DNA of 64,000 bases from Aureliella helgolandensis. Its GTDB lineage: Bacteria; Planctomycetota; Planctomycetia; Pirellulales; Pirellulaceae. The position numbers and the translations under genes are program-made. Shown here in pieces: positions 28,628-37,878 of the stretch (position 1 is its first letter; each line of letters begins with the position of its first letter). The notes under the pieces were generated by a model that made no database searches, was not told where the DNA came from, and worked only from the letters and a program-made list of their open reading frames with translations. The DNA is taken from the NCBI RefSeq assembly GCF_007752135.1, contig NZ_CP036298.1, forward strand, positions 6,433,501 to 6,497,500, in the 5' to 3' direction.

Positions 28628-31600
28628 ATGTCGTTTGCGAAACCAACTTGGTTACTCATGGCCCTTGCCATTGCACCGATGGTGCAGGCCGCACAACCAC
28701 AAGTCAGTGGTGTCAGCCGCTGGGCAACGTTCCAAAACGCCGACAGCGAGTACTTTGCCCTCTCGGTTCAAGCCGATCCGCGCGGCGATTACCCAGTTGC
28801 TGAGGCTTATGAAGTCGTTGTCCTGTTCGACACCTCCGCCACGCAAACCGGACAAGTCCGGACGGATGCCCTTGAGGTATTGGAGGAGCTGGCCAATTCG
28901 TTGACGAGTGCCTCCCGTGTGGGACTGATCGCGTGTGACGTCCAGGCCGTACCTCTGTCGGACGGGCTGGTATCCAGTTTTGACGCGGATTGGGGGACGG
29001 CAGTTGCACGTCTTAAGAAACGCGTTCCCTTGGGAACCACCGACCTGGGTGGCGCATTGAAGGCGGCTTCGGCTCACTTCAGTGGTGCTCCTGCTCAACG
29101 GACAATTGTGTATATCGGCGATGGCATCAATCGCAGTCGCTTCCTTTCCCGGGACCAACAGCGACAGCTGGTCGATGAGTTGATTGAGGCGCGGATCACC
29201 GTTTCTGCACTAGCAATCGGCCCCTTCGTCGATGTCGAAACTCTAGCCGCCCTGGCCAACCAAACCGGTGGTATCGTCCTTTCGCGCGACGCCATTGACG
29301 AGTCCACCCAGGCCATGGGGCGAGTCTTGGGGCAAAGCACTAGTTTGCCCGTCCTGTGGATTGAGCAAGCTGAACTGCCCAAGTCGCTGGCTAGCCACTT
29401 CCCCCAACAGTTCCCTCCTCTACGAGTCGATCGCGATACCGTCATCGTCGGTCAATCGACAGGGATTGCCACTGCCGGAAAAATTCAACTTCACGCTTCC
29501 TCTGCTGGCCAAGCAGTCGATATTTCCTGGGACGCCGAGCCTGAATCCAGCAATCCGGATATGGGATTTCTAGCCTCGGTAACAGCTCAAGCAGCACGGG
29601 ACGGTGGGCTAACACTTCCCGCCCTCGGATCCGATGGACTGCGAGCGATGAGCTTTATGCTTGCCGATTCAGCTACAGAGATGGTGAAGAGCGGGCAATT
29701 TGCGCTACGCGCGGGTCAAGTCGATACCGCCATCCGTATTGCTGAGGAAGCTCTTAAGAACGATCCCAACAATGCCGAAGCTGTCAGCCTATTGAATGCT
29801 GCTCAGAAGCAAGCGGGTTCCGCCGTTCCAACCGGTAAGTTCACCCAGTTTGGTGGAGCAGCCAGCGACAACAGCGGCTTCTCCGCACTCGACGAAACCC
29901 TCGGTGCAGGCGATCTACTGGCCGAAGAACAAGCGATGCGGCGTGCGGCTTCGCAAGCCTTGGAAGCGGATGTTCGCCAACAATTGCGCGTCGCTCAAGA
30001 ACAATCGGGACGCGATCCAACCGGGGTTAAGAACTCCCTCAAGCTGCTTTTAGAAGAACTCGACAGCGCCGTGGACCTGGACGCAGCCCTACGTGCTCAA
30101 CTCCAACAACACGTTCGCTCGGCTATCCAAATTGCAGCGTTGAAGGAAGCTCGCTACCTCGATCGTGTGCAGCAAGCCGAAACCGTACGCAGTCAAGCTG
30201 ATCAAGCGATGCGCCTGCTTGCAGAAACCGACCGACGCGAAGAGTCGCTCAAACAACTCGTCGAACAATTCAACTTCTTGATGACGAGTGAAGAGTACTT
30301 GGCCGCCAGTAAAGAAGTGGCTCCCGAAATTGGAATCATTTCTCCCAATTCCACTCTCCATGTGGTCACTCGTGAAGAGAGCTCGCTGGCTTCCAATCAG
30401 GCCTTGCTCCAAAAGGTCTTCGAAGCTCGGGAACAAGGTGTCGTCGACGCCTTGCGTGGAGTGGAAGAAGCAGCGGTTGCCTTTGATGGTGTCCCACCGC
30501 TGGTCTATCCAGCACCTGAAGTATGGCAAGCTCTCTCAGCACGACGCAAAGAACGCTATGGTTCCATCAACTTGGCCGGTGGCAATGATACCGAACAGCG
30601 GATCTACTCCGCGCTCAAGCAATCGGTGACTCCAGAGTACCGCCAACAACCCCTTCAATCCATCATTGATGACCTGAAGGACGAATACAACATCCCCATC
30701 CACATCAACCAAACAGAATTAGCGGCTGTCGGTGTGGATCCCGATTTTCCCATCGACCTGGAACTACCACCGCTGAGCCTGCGTAGCATGTTGCGATTGC
30801 TGTTCCAACAGGTCGACCCTCCTGAAGTCACCTACATTATCCGCGATGAAGTGATGCTTATCACGAGCAAGGATGACGCTGAAGCCGAGCCGATCAACAA
30901 GGTCTATCCCGTGGGTGACTTGGTTATCCCACCCACCCCGATGATGGGTGGCGGCATGGGCGGCATGGGCGGCGGCATGGGCGGCATGGGTGGCGGCATG
31001 GGTGGTATGGGCGGCGGCATGGGTGGCATGGGCGGCGGCATGGGCGGCATGGGTGGCGGCATGGGCGGCATGGGCGGCGGCATGGGTGGCATGGGCGGTG
31101 GCATGTTTGCCGTACCAGACGACAGCACCAAGTCCAGCGAAGCCTCCCCGCTCGCACTTCATCAAGCCGGCAGCAGCTCGAATATCGATCCATGGATTGA
31201 ACGGTTCGCGCAATGCCCCGAAGAAGATCGCCCGCAACTCAACGAAAAATTGCGGAGCTTCGTGCAAGGCAAGGTCGAAGTCGCATCGGCGTACTTAGAA
31301 ATCAACGACCAAGTCCAGCTAACCCGCGAATTCCAAGAGATCGTCGACCTCCTCAACGGACTAATTGCAGCCGGTTACCCACTCCCGTGGATGTACCAAA
31401 CATTGAGTTTGGGGATGGAAGCCTGCCAATATCCTGACGCAGATATTCAACGCGTACTGCTAAGTGGACTCGATTTTCAAGGCGACACCAATCACTCCTT
31501 CAAGCTGGCCACCTACATGGCTCAGCGAGGAATGAAACAGGAAGCCCTCGAACTGTTGCACGATATCGCGATGGTCGAACCCTACCGTTACGACATTTAT

Positions 31601-32623
31601 GCACTCGCGCTACCTTTGGCTTCAGAGCTCAAGGACAACGAAGCTCTACGCTGGACCTGTAAAGGAATTCTCAGCAAGGCTTGGCCGATCGAACAAGCCG
31701 ACCTCTACCAAGAAGCTCGGTTGTTGGCCATCACGACTCAAGCTCGCTTGGCTCAATCGGGACGCGTGGTGGAATCCAAAGCGTTCGAAGAAGAAATTCG
31801 CGCCGCCATGGTGCGTGACATTGCGGTTCGAGTTAACTGGTCAGGTCAGGCGGATCTGGACATTCGCGTTCAAGAACCAGCTGGCACGATCTGCTCGCTA
31901 TCCAACCCTCAGACGATCAGCGGCGGTGTGCTGCTTGGGGACACCTCCAGCGCCAGTGCCCGAGCAACCATTGATGGTTATTCCGAATACTACGTCTGCT
32001 CCGAGGGATATGCTGGTCAATACGACATTCTGATCCGCAAAATCTGGGGAGATGTCTCGGGCGGAAAAGCCACCGTGGAAATCTACACGGACTTTGGAAC
32101 GCCGGAAGAACAGCGTATCGTCAAACAGATTGATGTTAGCGAGCGAGATGCAGTCGTGAACGTGGCTGTCAAAAATGGCCATCGGGTTCAACCGATTGCG
32201 GAAGCCCAGTTGGCCAATATCCGGCAGAAGCAGATTAAGACGAGCCACGCGGTGCTCGGTCAATTGGCCGGCGATGCTGCCAGCTCCGATAGCAGTAGCA
32301 ATCAAGCTTACGACGATTTCCGCCAAACCCTACTCAACAACGCACGCGCTGCACGGCGTGGGTTCGGGTTCCCCGTAGGAGGTGGAGTTGTGGGCTATCA
32401 GCCAGTGATTACCACAATCCCTGAAGGTGCTAGCATGTTTGTGACGGGCGTCGTTTCAGCCGATCGCCGCTACGTCCGAATTTCGCCCTCGCCCAACTTC
32501 ACGGGAATCGGAGAAATTAGCACGTTCAATTTTGTCAGCGGCGGATCGACAACCACGGGCGGCGGTACCGGAACCGGAACCGGAACCACTACTGGTGGAG
32601 CCCAAGGCGGCGTCGGCTTCTAG
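28628..32623 (+). CDS. giant secreted VWA / Gly-Met repeat / DUF2135-like protein
   Basis: A 1331-aa exported protein. Signal peptide in residues 1-22 (AKPTWLLMALAIAPMVQA). A VWA domain spans about 60-250: MIDAS-like DTSAT at 68-72, a Thr in GTTDLGG, and YIGDG. A TPR-like helical stretch follows (about 360-400, RIAEEALKNDPNNAEAVSLL), then more helical sequence. A secretin-STN-like segment spans about 660-750 (LQSIIDDLKDEYNIPIHI, LSLRSMLRLLFQQVDPPEV). A Gly-Met heptad repeat follows at about 773-826. The C-terminal DUF2135-like beta domain spans about 1060-1140 (VRVNWSGQADLDIRVQEPAG). Shine-Dalgarno AGGGAG is about 10 nt ahead. VWA proteins with TPR and DUF2135 parts are known. The role here, probably adhesion or a surface complex, is unproven. 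Confidence 0.82.
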   Translation: MSFAKPTWLLMALAIAPMVQAAQPQVSGVSRWATFQNADSEYFALSVQADPRGDYPVAEAYEVVVLFDTSATQTGQVRTDALEVLEELANSLTSASRVGLIACDVQAVPLSDGLVSSFDADWGTAVARLKKRVPLGTTDLGGALKAASAHFSGAPAQRTIVYIGDGINRSRFLSRDQQRQLVDELIEARITVSALAIGPFVDVETLAALANQTGGIVLSRDAIDESTQAMGRVLGQSTSLPVLWIEQAELPKSLASHFPQQFPPLRVDRDTVIVGQSTGIATAGKIQLHASSAGQAVDISWDAEPESSNPDMGFLASVTAQAARDGGLTLPALGSDGLRAMSFMLADSATEMVKSGQFALRAGQVDTAIRIAEEALKNDPNNAEAVSLLNAAQKQAGSAVPTGKFTQFGGAASDNSGFSALDETLGAGDLLAEEQAMRRAASQALEADVRQQLRVAQEQSGRDPTGVKNSLKLLLEELDSAVDLDAALRAQLQQHVRSAIQIAALKEARYLDRVQQAETVRSQADQAMRLLAETDRREESLKQLVEQFNFLMTSEEYLAASKEVAPEIGIISPNSTLHVVTREESSLASNQALLQKVFEAREQGVVDALRGVEEAAVAFDGVPPLVYPAPEVWQALSARRKERYGSINLAGGNDTEQRIYSALKQSVTPEYRQQPLQSIIDDLKDEYNIPIHINQTELAAVGVDPDFPIDLELPPLSLRSMLRLLFQQVDPPEVTYIIRDEVMLITSKDDAEAEPINKVYPVGDLVIPPTPMMGGGMGGMGGGMGGMGGGMGGMGGGMGGMGGGMGGMGGGMGGMGGGMGGMGGGMFAVPDDSTKSSEASPLALHQAGSSSNIDPWIERFAQCPEEDRPQLNEKLRSFVQGKVEVASAYLEINDQVQLTREFQEIVDLLNGLIAAGYPLPWMYQTLSLGMEACQYPDADIQRVLLSGLDFQGDTNHSFKLATYMAQRGMKQEALELLHDIAMVEPYRYDIYALALPLASELKDNEALRWTCKGILSKAWPIEQADLYQEARLLAITTQARLAQSGRVVESKAFEEEIRAAMVRDIAVRVNWSGQADLDIRVQEPAGTICSLSNPQTISGGVLLGDTSSASARATIDGYSEYYVCSEGYAGQYDILIRKIWGDVSGGKATVEIYTDFGTPEEQRIVKQIDVSERDAVVNVAVKNGHRVQPIAEAQLANIRQKQIKTSHAVLGQLAGDAASSDSSSNQAYDDFRQTLLNNARAARRGFGFPVGGGVVGYQPVITTIPEGASMFVTGVVSADRRYVRISPSPNFTGIGEISTFNFVSGGSTTTGGGTGTGTGTTTGGAQGGVGF
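30944..31105 (+). repeat. in-frame 21-bp Gly-Met tandem repeat
   Basis: Seven full copies plus a partial of a heptad MGGGMGG (21 nt, GGC/GGT/ATG codons), inside the VWA protein. Synonymous third-base differences between copies show that it is not a brand-new duplication. The frame is kept throughout. Confidence 0.92.
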
Positions 32624-33058
32624 CTTTGATTTCATACCCCAGCTCCTCCCATCCCAGATCGCCAGCCGATGTGGGAGGAGGAGGAGCCGGGAATCGGCTC
32701 TCTAGGGAGTGCTGCGACTTGTCGTAGCTTTCTTGCCAGGCAACCAAACGCAGTTTCCCCATCGCGCATGGAATCCACCGCAGGCTGCCCGGCAGATGAT
32801 GGCCAGCGGCTGCCCCCAAACATCTCTTCGGTGGATTATTCACTCAGCTGCGATTTATCTCTCCACAGCGATGACGAGTCATCGCACTCCATAGGGAGCG
32901 CTGCCTTCGTGCCTTGCAAGCACGCATTCGCGCACTTCCCAATGCTTGCATTGAGGCTTCCCGAACCGAGTCAGGTGAGTTCAATAATTGATCTTGCCGA
33001 GAGTGGCTTGGTCATGGGAAGCTAGCGCGGTCTTGCTTCACTTCTCACCGGCGGCCTC
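32624..33058. promoter_or_regulatory. spacer with dyads before the LptF/G gene
   Basis: No gene. Inverted repeats: GAGCCG/CGGCTC around GGAAT at 32684-32700, which could end the VWA transcript but lacks a T tract; and GCGATGAC-GA-GTCATCGC at 32868-32885, an almost perfect 18-bp palindrome about 175 nt ahead of the permease start and therefore a candidate operator. Confidence 0.4.
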
Positions 33059-34207
33059 ATGACTCGCATTGATCGCTACATCCTGACGCTCTACGCCCGC
33101 GTCTTGGTTATCTGTTTTTCGTCAGTCACCGGTCTGCTCATCGTCGTGCAGATCTTGACCAATCTCGATGAATTCGTCAGATATGCAGAACACAGCCACC
33201 GCACGCTATTGTCCTCACTGATTGAGTACTTCAGTCCGTTTGCGGTCGTGATTTTCGAAAAGCTCAGTGGTATGCTGGCGTTGCTAGCGATGTTGTTTGT
33301 CATCGCTTGGCTGAATAAGACCAATGAATTGACTGCCTTGTTGGCAGCCGGCGTGACGAAACGGCGTATCATTCGCCCTCTGCTCATCGCCTCTTTTGCC
33401 TTGATCGCCGTTGCTGCCGCATCGCGTGAATTGATCCTCCCTCGCTACCAAGACCAATTGACGAAGAACCCGCAAGATTTGGCTGGCAACCCGCGTCCCA
33501 TCCGTCCACTCTATGACCCAGATCCCATGGTGCTGTTTCAGGGGCAGCATCTCGTCACTGCGACTGCGGAAATTATCGGCCCGAATCTCAAGATCTACGG
33601 GGGACCACTGTTCACCGCTCTTGGAAATAAACTAACCGCTGAACGGGCCCAATGGACTGCTGCGACCAGCGAACACCCAGCTGGCTTCATCTTGCAGAAT
33701 GTCGAGACGCCGACCAACGTCGTTGCACTCCCCAGTGTTTACACCGCAGACCAAACCCCTTTATTGCGAACCCCTACGGATGCTCCCTGGCTGGCTCCCG
33801 ACAGCTGCTTCCTGGCAAGCAGCGTCAATATTGAGATGTTGCGTGGAGGATCTACCTGGAAGCAATTTGCCTCCACCGGCGAATTGGTGCATTTCGTCAA
33901 AGGGGAAACAGCGGTGAATAGCCGAGATGTGCGCGTGCAAATCCACCAGCGTCTGCTCCGCCCATTGTCGGACTGGACCGTCCTACTACTAGGAATCCCA
34001 GTCCTGTTGAAACGCCCAGACCGACACATGTTTTGGGTGGCTGGCGTGTGCTTGGGAATCGTGGCAGGTTTTACCGCAGTTTCCATGGGCCTGTCCACTC
34101 TAGGCAATTCAGGCCAGCTCGTTTCGCCAGCCCTCTCCATTTGGCTTCCACTGCTGCTATTCTTGCCCTGGGGATGGGCGCAGACCGCCAAAGCAATGAC
34201 CACGTAA
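33059..34207 (+). CDS. LptF/LptG-family lipopolysaccharide export permease
   Basis: Inner-membrane subunit of the LptBFG transporter type. The 382-aa product has the family layout: two N-terminal membrane spans with RIDRYILTLYARVLVIC, then EKLSGMLALLAMLFVIAWLN and NELTALLAAGVTKRRIIRPLL (the conserved membrane-face motif), a periplasmic beta-jellyroll domain (about 130-290), and three C-terminal spans (SDWTVLLLGIPVLLK, GFTAVSMGLSTLGNSGQL). There is only one such gene here; the partner permease and LptB ATPase must lie elsewhere. The Shine-Dalgarno is weak. Confidence 0.85.
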   Translation: MTRIDRYILTLYARVLVICFSSVTGLLIVVQILTNLDEFVRYAEHSHRTLLSSLIEYFSPFAVVIFEKLSGMLALLAMLFVIAWLNKTNELTALLAAGVTKRRIIRPLLIASFALIAVAAASRELILPRYQDQLTKNPQDLAGNPRPIRPLYDPDPMVLFQGQHLVTATAEIIGPNLKIYGGPLFTALGNKLTAERAQWTAATSEHPAGFILQNVETPTNVVALPSVYTADQTPLLRTPTDAPWLAPDSCFLASSVNIEMLRGGSTWKQFASTGELVHFVKGETAVNSRDVRVQIHQRLLRPLSDWTVLLLGIPVLLKRPDRHMFWVAGVCLGIVAGFTAVSMGLSTLGNSGQLVSPALSIWLPLLLFLPWGWAQTAKAMTT

Positions 34208-34216
34208 CCCGCAACC

Positions 34217-34828
34217 CTATTTCGCCGCTTTGTAGAGGTAGGGATTGAGGGTGGGGTCGTTGTACATTTTCATCTGCCGATAGGTCTTGTGCATTTTGGT
34301 GCCAGCTTGGATTTCCTCGAGCAGCTCACTAAGCGAGCGACTCAAGTCGTGGCGTTGCTCTTGGCACAATGCGATCCTGGCTTGCATCCGCGCCAGATGA
34401 TCTTGATCGACATCTTCTCGCTGCAACTGCTCCTCGTAGTGATAGAGCCGTAGCGACATAATGCTCAGGCGATCAACCGCGCTACCGGGCGTCTCGGTGT
34501 TCAATTTTGCGTCGGGCTTAGGCGAAACGCCGTTCACCTCAAGCTGCTGGGTGAGCCAATCGTCGAGTTTTTCAATGTGATCGTTGCGGGCTTGATTGTA
34601 TTGATCGATAGCCCGTTTTACCTTCGCAATTTCGGCGTCCGTAACGTCTCGACTCCGCGCAATATCCTCTTGATGCCACAGCTCATAGTTAAAAATGTGC
34701 TGCTGGCAGACCAGCTCCAATACGCCTTGGTAGGTATTTTCCACTGGCTGCAAGTGCCACAATTCTACGGTACTGCGATGCAATTCGAGGACCTGGGAGA
34801 TGTCGATCAAAGGGGTAGGACTAGACAT
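34217..34828 (-). CDS. DUF4254 protein
   Basis: Soluble, mainly helical protein of 203 aa with no signal peptide. Features of the DUF4254 family: LHRSTVELWHLQP, HIFNYELWHQEDIARS, AIDQYNQARNDHIEKLDDWL and AVDRLSIMSLRLYHYEEQL. I start at ATG 34828; the frame upstream has no family similarity. It converges with the permease gene, with only 9 nt between the stop codons. Function is unknown; family members are often near glycan or lipopolysaccharide genes. Confidence 0.85.
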   Translation of the reverse strand: MSSPTPLIDISQVLELHRSTVELWHLQPVENTYQGVLELVCQQHIFNYELWHQEDIARSRDVTDAEIAKVKRAIDQYNQARNDHIEKLDDWLTQQLEVNGVSPKPDAKLNTETPGSAVDRLSIMSLRLYHYEEQLQREDVDQDHLARMQARIALCQEQRHDLSRSLSELLEEIQAGTKMHKTYRQMKMYNDPTLNPYLYKAAK

Positions 34829-35159
34829 GGGATAAATCCGGACAGAGGAAAACGCGGGGAGGTCTAAATCCCCTAGCGATTCAGAGAACGCCCCTCCGGA
34901 GCAAGGATCAGGGAGCAGCGTTCGTCGACGAAGCCACTGGTATAGCACATGCTACGGACCCTGAGCAAGACGCACCTTTTCGGCGCGCTCCACCAGATTG
35001 GCGAACCTGCCTGGCGCCCGGGAGAGTTGCCAGCGGACGAAAACTCGGAGCCCAAAGTGCCCTGAGCAAAAAAACTCGCCGCAAATAGGTCAAACATCTC
35101 GCACCCGCAGAACCGATACATCTTGAGGATTCGGAAGATTCGGTATTGAGGGACTTTTC
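34829..35159. other. divergent promoter region, no gene
   Basis: 331 nt between the divergent DUF4254 and secreted-protein genes. A run GATTCGGAAGATTCGGTA near 35128 repeats GATTCGG twice but nothing else stands out. Confidence 0.3.
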
Positions 35160-36149
35160 ATGCGACGATTTACTTTTCTACGACTTGCTAGCATTGCCAT
35201 TTCCTGCTCTTCGGTGCTCCCCTGTCATGCACAGGTTGGCACGGCGGCCAGCAGCGCCTTTGTGCCCGGTACCGGTATCGAGCTAACGCAGGTTGGAGAC
35301 GACTTCGAGGATCCCAATTGGAACTACATCCCCAACGATCCGAAGAGTTCGGAAGACATCAATGAACAGCAGAACACACCCATCGGCAAATCGGCCAACG
35401 GTCGCTGGTTTGAAGGGATAAAGCGAGGGCATCCCGACGTCGTTCGACGCGTTGACACCCCGCCCGGAGGCCTGCCAGGCAGCCAGGGAGCGCTACTTCT
35501 GCAATCTTTGCATACTGGCATTCCCAATCGTCCCAGCCACACCATGCACCAAGAAGATTTTATTGGAAACGTGCAATACGCCCTGGGTGGCACCATCTCG
35601 GTGACTCAGGCTCCCAGCGTTACCACTCGCGTTTACCTACCTCCCATTGCCGAATGGGAACACCGCTCCGGCCCCCACTTCGCCTTTCGTATTGCGTTGG
35701 AAACCACCAAATTAGAAACGAAAAAGCGTTTCCTTTTCACTTCAAAATCGGAAGAGGATGAAATCTATTGGCCTGGGTTGTTCATCGTATTGGACAGCAA
35801 GTATCAAACCGGCCAACCGGATGACTATGCCTACTTCCGTGTGCGTGCGAATCGCAACGGCGGAGACTTCAAAGGCCCTCAAATCACCACGACTGGCTGG
35901 TGGACCTTGGGCATGTCTTGCTCACAGGATGGGATGGTGCACTATTACGCCAAACCGGGTGTGGAGAACCTCACCGCTGCCGACTACATCACCTCGCAAT
36001 ACCCCTATGGCTACCGCTGCGAGAGCTTTCGCTCCTTTTTCTACAATGTAGTCAATGGGGATAATGGTCGGGATTGGACGACTGCCTGGATCGTCGACGA
36101 CCCGAAGGTCTTCGTGCAGAATAACGCTCGCATTGCCCGTCGTCCTTAA
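35160..36149 (+). CDS. secreted hypothetical protein
   Basis: I do not recognise this 329-aa protein. The N-terminus RRFTFLRLASIAISCSSVLP followed by CHAQ is a signal peptide. The mature part has a polar, Trp/Tyr-rich sequence with an N-terminal segment IELTQVGDDFEDPNWNYIPN and a long beta-rich body (HFAFRIALETTKLE, TTGWWTLGMSCSQDGMVHYY), the look of a concanavalin-like or beta-sandwich fold. Cys are sparse. Its stop overlaps the stop of the tRNA nucleotidyltransferase gene on the other strand by 3 nt (36147-36149 against 36146-36148). A likely exported structural or ligand-binding protein. Confidence 0.55.
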   Translation: MRRFTFLRLASIAISCSSVLPCHAQVGTAASSAFVPGTGIELTQVGDDFEDPNWNYIPNDPKSSEDINEQQNTPIGKSANGRWFEGIKRGHPDVVRRVDTPPGGLPGSQGALLLQSLHTGIPNRPSHTMHQEDFIGNVQYALGGTISVTQAPSVTTRVYLPPIAEWEHRSGPHFAFRIALETTKLETKKRFLFTSKSEEDEIYWPGLFIVLDSKYQTGQPDDYAYFRVRANRNGGDFKGPQITTTGWWTLGMSCSQDGMVHYYAKPGVENLTAADYITSQYPYGYRCESFRSFFYNVVNGDNGRDWTTAWIVDDPKVFVQNNARIARRP

Positions 36150-37531
36150 CAGGCGTCTGGCCCAAACGACTCGCGCTGCGATTGGATCCATTCCAACGCG
36201 GCTTCCGGGCTGGTCAATTGCCGATCTAACTGTTGCGCTCGCACGGCAGCCAGCAAATCTCGGAACGCCGGATTGGGGCGCATTCCCAATTCGATCAAAG
36301 TTTGGCCGGTGATCAGAGGGGGCGGGTCCAATTGCTCGCGTGACTGATTCAATTTCTGATCGATCCACTCACACGCCCCCTGCAAATGCGGCTCAACCGT
36401 AGCCCGAGCTTGAAACAGCAGCCAACCGGTTTGCAGCTGTGGATGAATGAGCCAGGGTTGCAGCACCGACCATGGCAGGTGCCCAGTCGTCGGCCCCGCC
36501 TGCTCAAAAAATTGCTGGGAACGAAGCGCATAGTCGATTCCCACTAATTCATCGTTGGACAATTTGAGCCGAGTCTTGAGCAACTCCCGCGTCTCGACCA
36601 GCGGCCGAGTCCCCTGGGCACCATCACCAGTGCCGCGCATCGGCGCGGTGTGATCCGACGGGATGTCCCGGCAGCCCACAAAGGGCCACAACATGCCAGC
36701 CAATCGCGATTTCCACACATCGTCTTCGGGTCTCGCTAGCGGCCAATCCGCCAGGGCCTGAAGCAACCGCCTGACCTTTTCCGACGCCTGCGGCCAAACA
36801 TTCTGAAGCTCCGGAAAAATCGCTCCGAGCAGCCCCACTTCGAACAGCATTTGCATGCCCCACGCCGGCCGATCGGTCAGCAGCATCTTACGCAGTTCAC
36901 TGGCCACACGCTCCCCGCTGACCACGTCGATCTGTGTTGCCTGCTGCCCGATGGCTTGCCGAGTCTGTGGATCGAGTTCGAAGCCAAATCGAGCTGCAAA
37001 CCGTATCGCGCGCAACATGCGCAACTTGTCCTCAGCAATCCGATCACTGGCGGTTCCAATAGCCCGCACCACTCGCCGTTCGAGGTCGTTATTGCCACCG
37101 ACAAAGTCCAAGACCTTTTCTGACAGCGGGTCATAAAACATGCCATTGATCGTGAAGTCGCGGCGTTGAGCGTCGAACTCCGCAGTGGAGTATTCCACCG
37201 AGTCGGGATGCCGCCCGTCGCTGTAGCTGGTTTCCGTTCGAAACGTGGCCACTTCAATGGGATCCGCCCCCTTGGCGGACGGAAGTACAATTACAACTCC
37301 AAACGCCAGCCCCACGGGCAAGGTGCGAGACTTCCCAAACAGTGCTCGGACCGCTTCCGGAGTCGCCGACGTCGCCACGTCATAATCGGTTGGAACATTT
37401 CCCATCAGCAAATCGCGGACACACCCGCCTGCCCACAATGCCTCAAACCCAGCATTTCGCAGCCTAGTTACCACTTCCAGTGCAAATGTTCGACTACGAT
37501 CTGCCCCCTGACGACTAGTTTCTCCCGACAT
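36146..37531 (-). CDS. CCA tRNA nucleotidyltransferase / poly(A) polymerase family
   Basis: RNA 3'-end nucleotidyltransferase of 461 aa. The N-terminal head has ALWAGGCVRDLLMGNVPTDYDVATSA, the class II NTP transferase core with the GGxVRD and DxD motifs. It is followed by IEVATFRTETSYSDGRHPDSVEYS and RRDFTINGMFYDP, then RMLRAIRFAARFGFELDPQTRQAI. The C-terminal helical region is long. I start at ATG 37531, with AAGGG 5 nt upstream. CCA adding and poly(A) polymerase cannot be told apart from the core alone; CCA addition is the usual role of a single copy. Confidence 0.88.
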   Translation of the reverse strand: MSGETSRQGADRSRTFALEVVTRLRNAGFEALWAGGCVRDLLMGNVPTDYDVATSATPEAVRALFGKSRTLPVGLAFGVVIVLPSAKGADPIEVATFRTETSYSDGRHPDSVEYSTAEFDAQRRDFTINGMFYDPLSEKVLDFVGGNNDLERRVVRAIGTASDRIAEDKLRMLRAIRFAARFGFELDPQTRQAIGQQATQIDVVSGERVASELRKMLLTDRPAWGMQMLFEVGLLGAIFPELQNVWPQASEKVRRLLQALADWPLARPEDDVWKSRLAGMLWPFVGCRDIPSDHTAPMRGTGDGAQGTRPLVETRELLKTRLKLSNDELVGIDYALRSQQFFEQAGPTTGHLPWSVLQPWLIHPQLQTGWLLFQARATVEPHLQGACEWIDQKLNQSREQLDPPPLITGQTLIELGMRPNPAFRDLLAAVRAQQLDRQLTSPEAALEWIQSQRESFGPDAC

Positions 37532-37878
37532 TGAACCCTTCACATCTCTAAAGCCCCACCTATTGCTTGCAATGACCAATCATTGCGCATGGGGGCGAAA
37601 GTTGCCAGCCTAGCCCCGAAGAATCTGTGACACCAGTGCCTTGCCAACACAAAGAAGTCGGGGACAGCCCGCCTCAGGAGAAAGGTGCCGTCCCTGGCAG
37701 TGCAGTCACATTTAATTGCCAGCATTTGCCTTCGGAAGCCAGCCAAGCAAGCTGGTAGTCGAGCGAGTCTTGGCAAGATTTTCTGGATGTAACGAATGTA
37801 ACGGTCGATATTGACTCTACAGGCGCCCTACTCGCGTCTGCACGCGGCGGCTTTAGATCGACTTGAAGGATAAACAGA
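37532..37878. other. divergent promoter region
   Basis: 347 nt between two divergent genes. No gene. No clear repeat. Confidence 0.3.
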
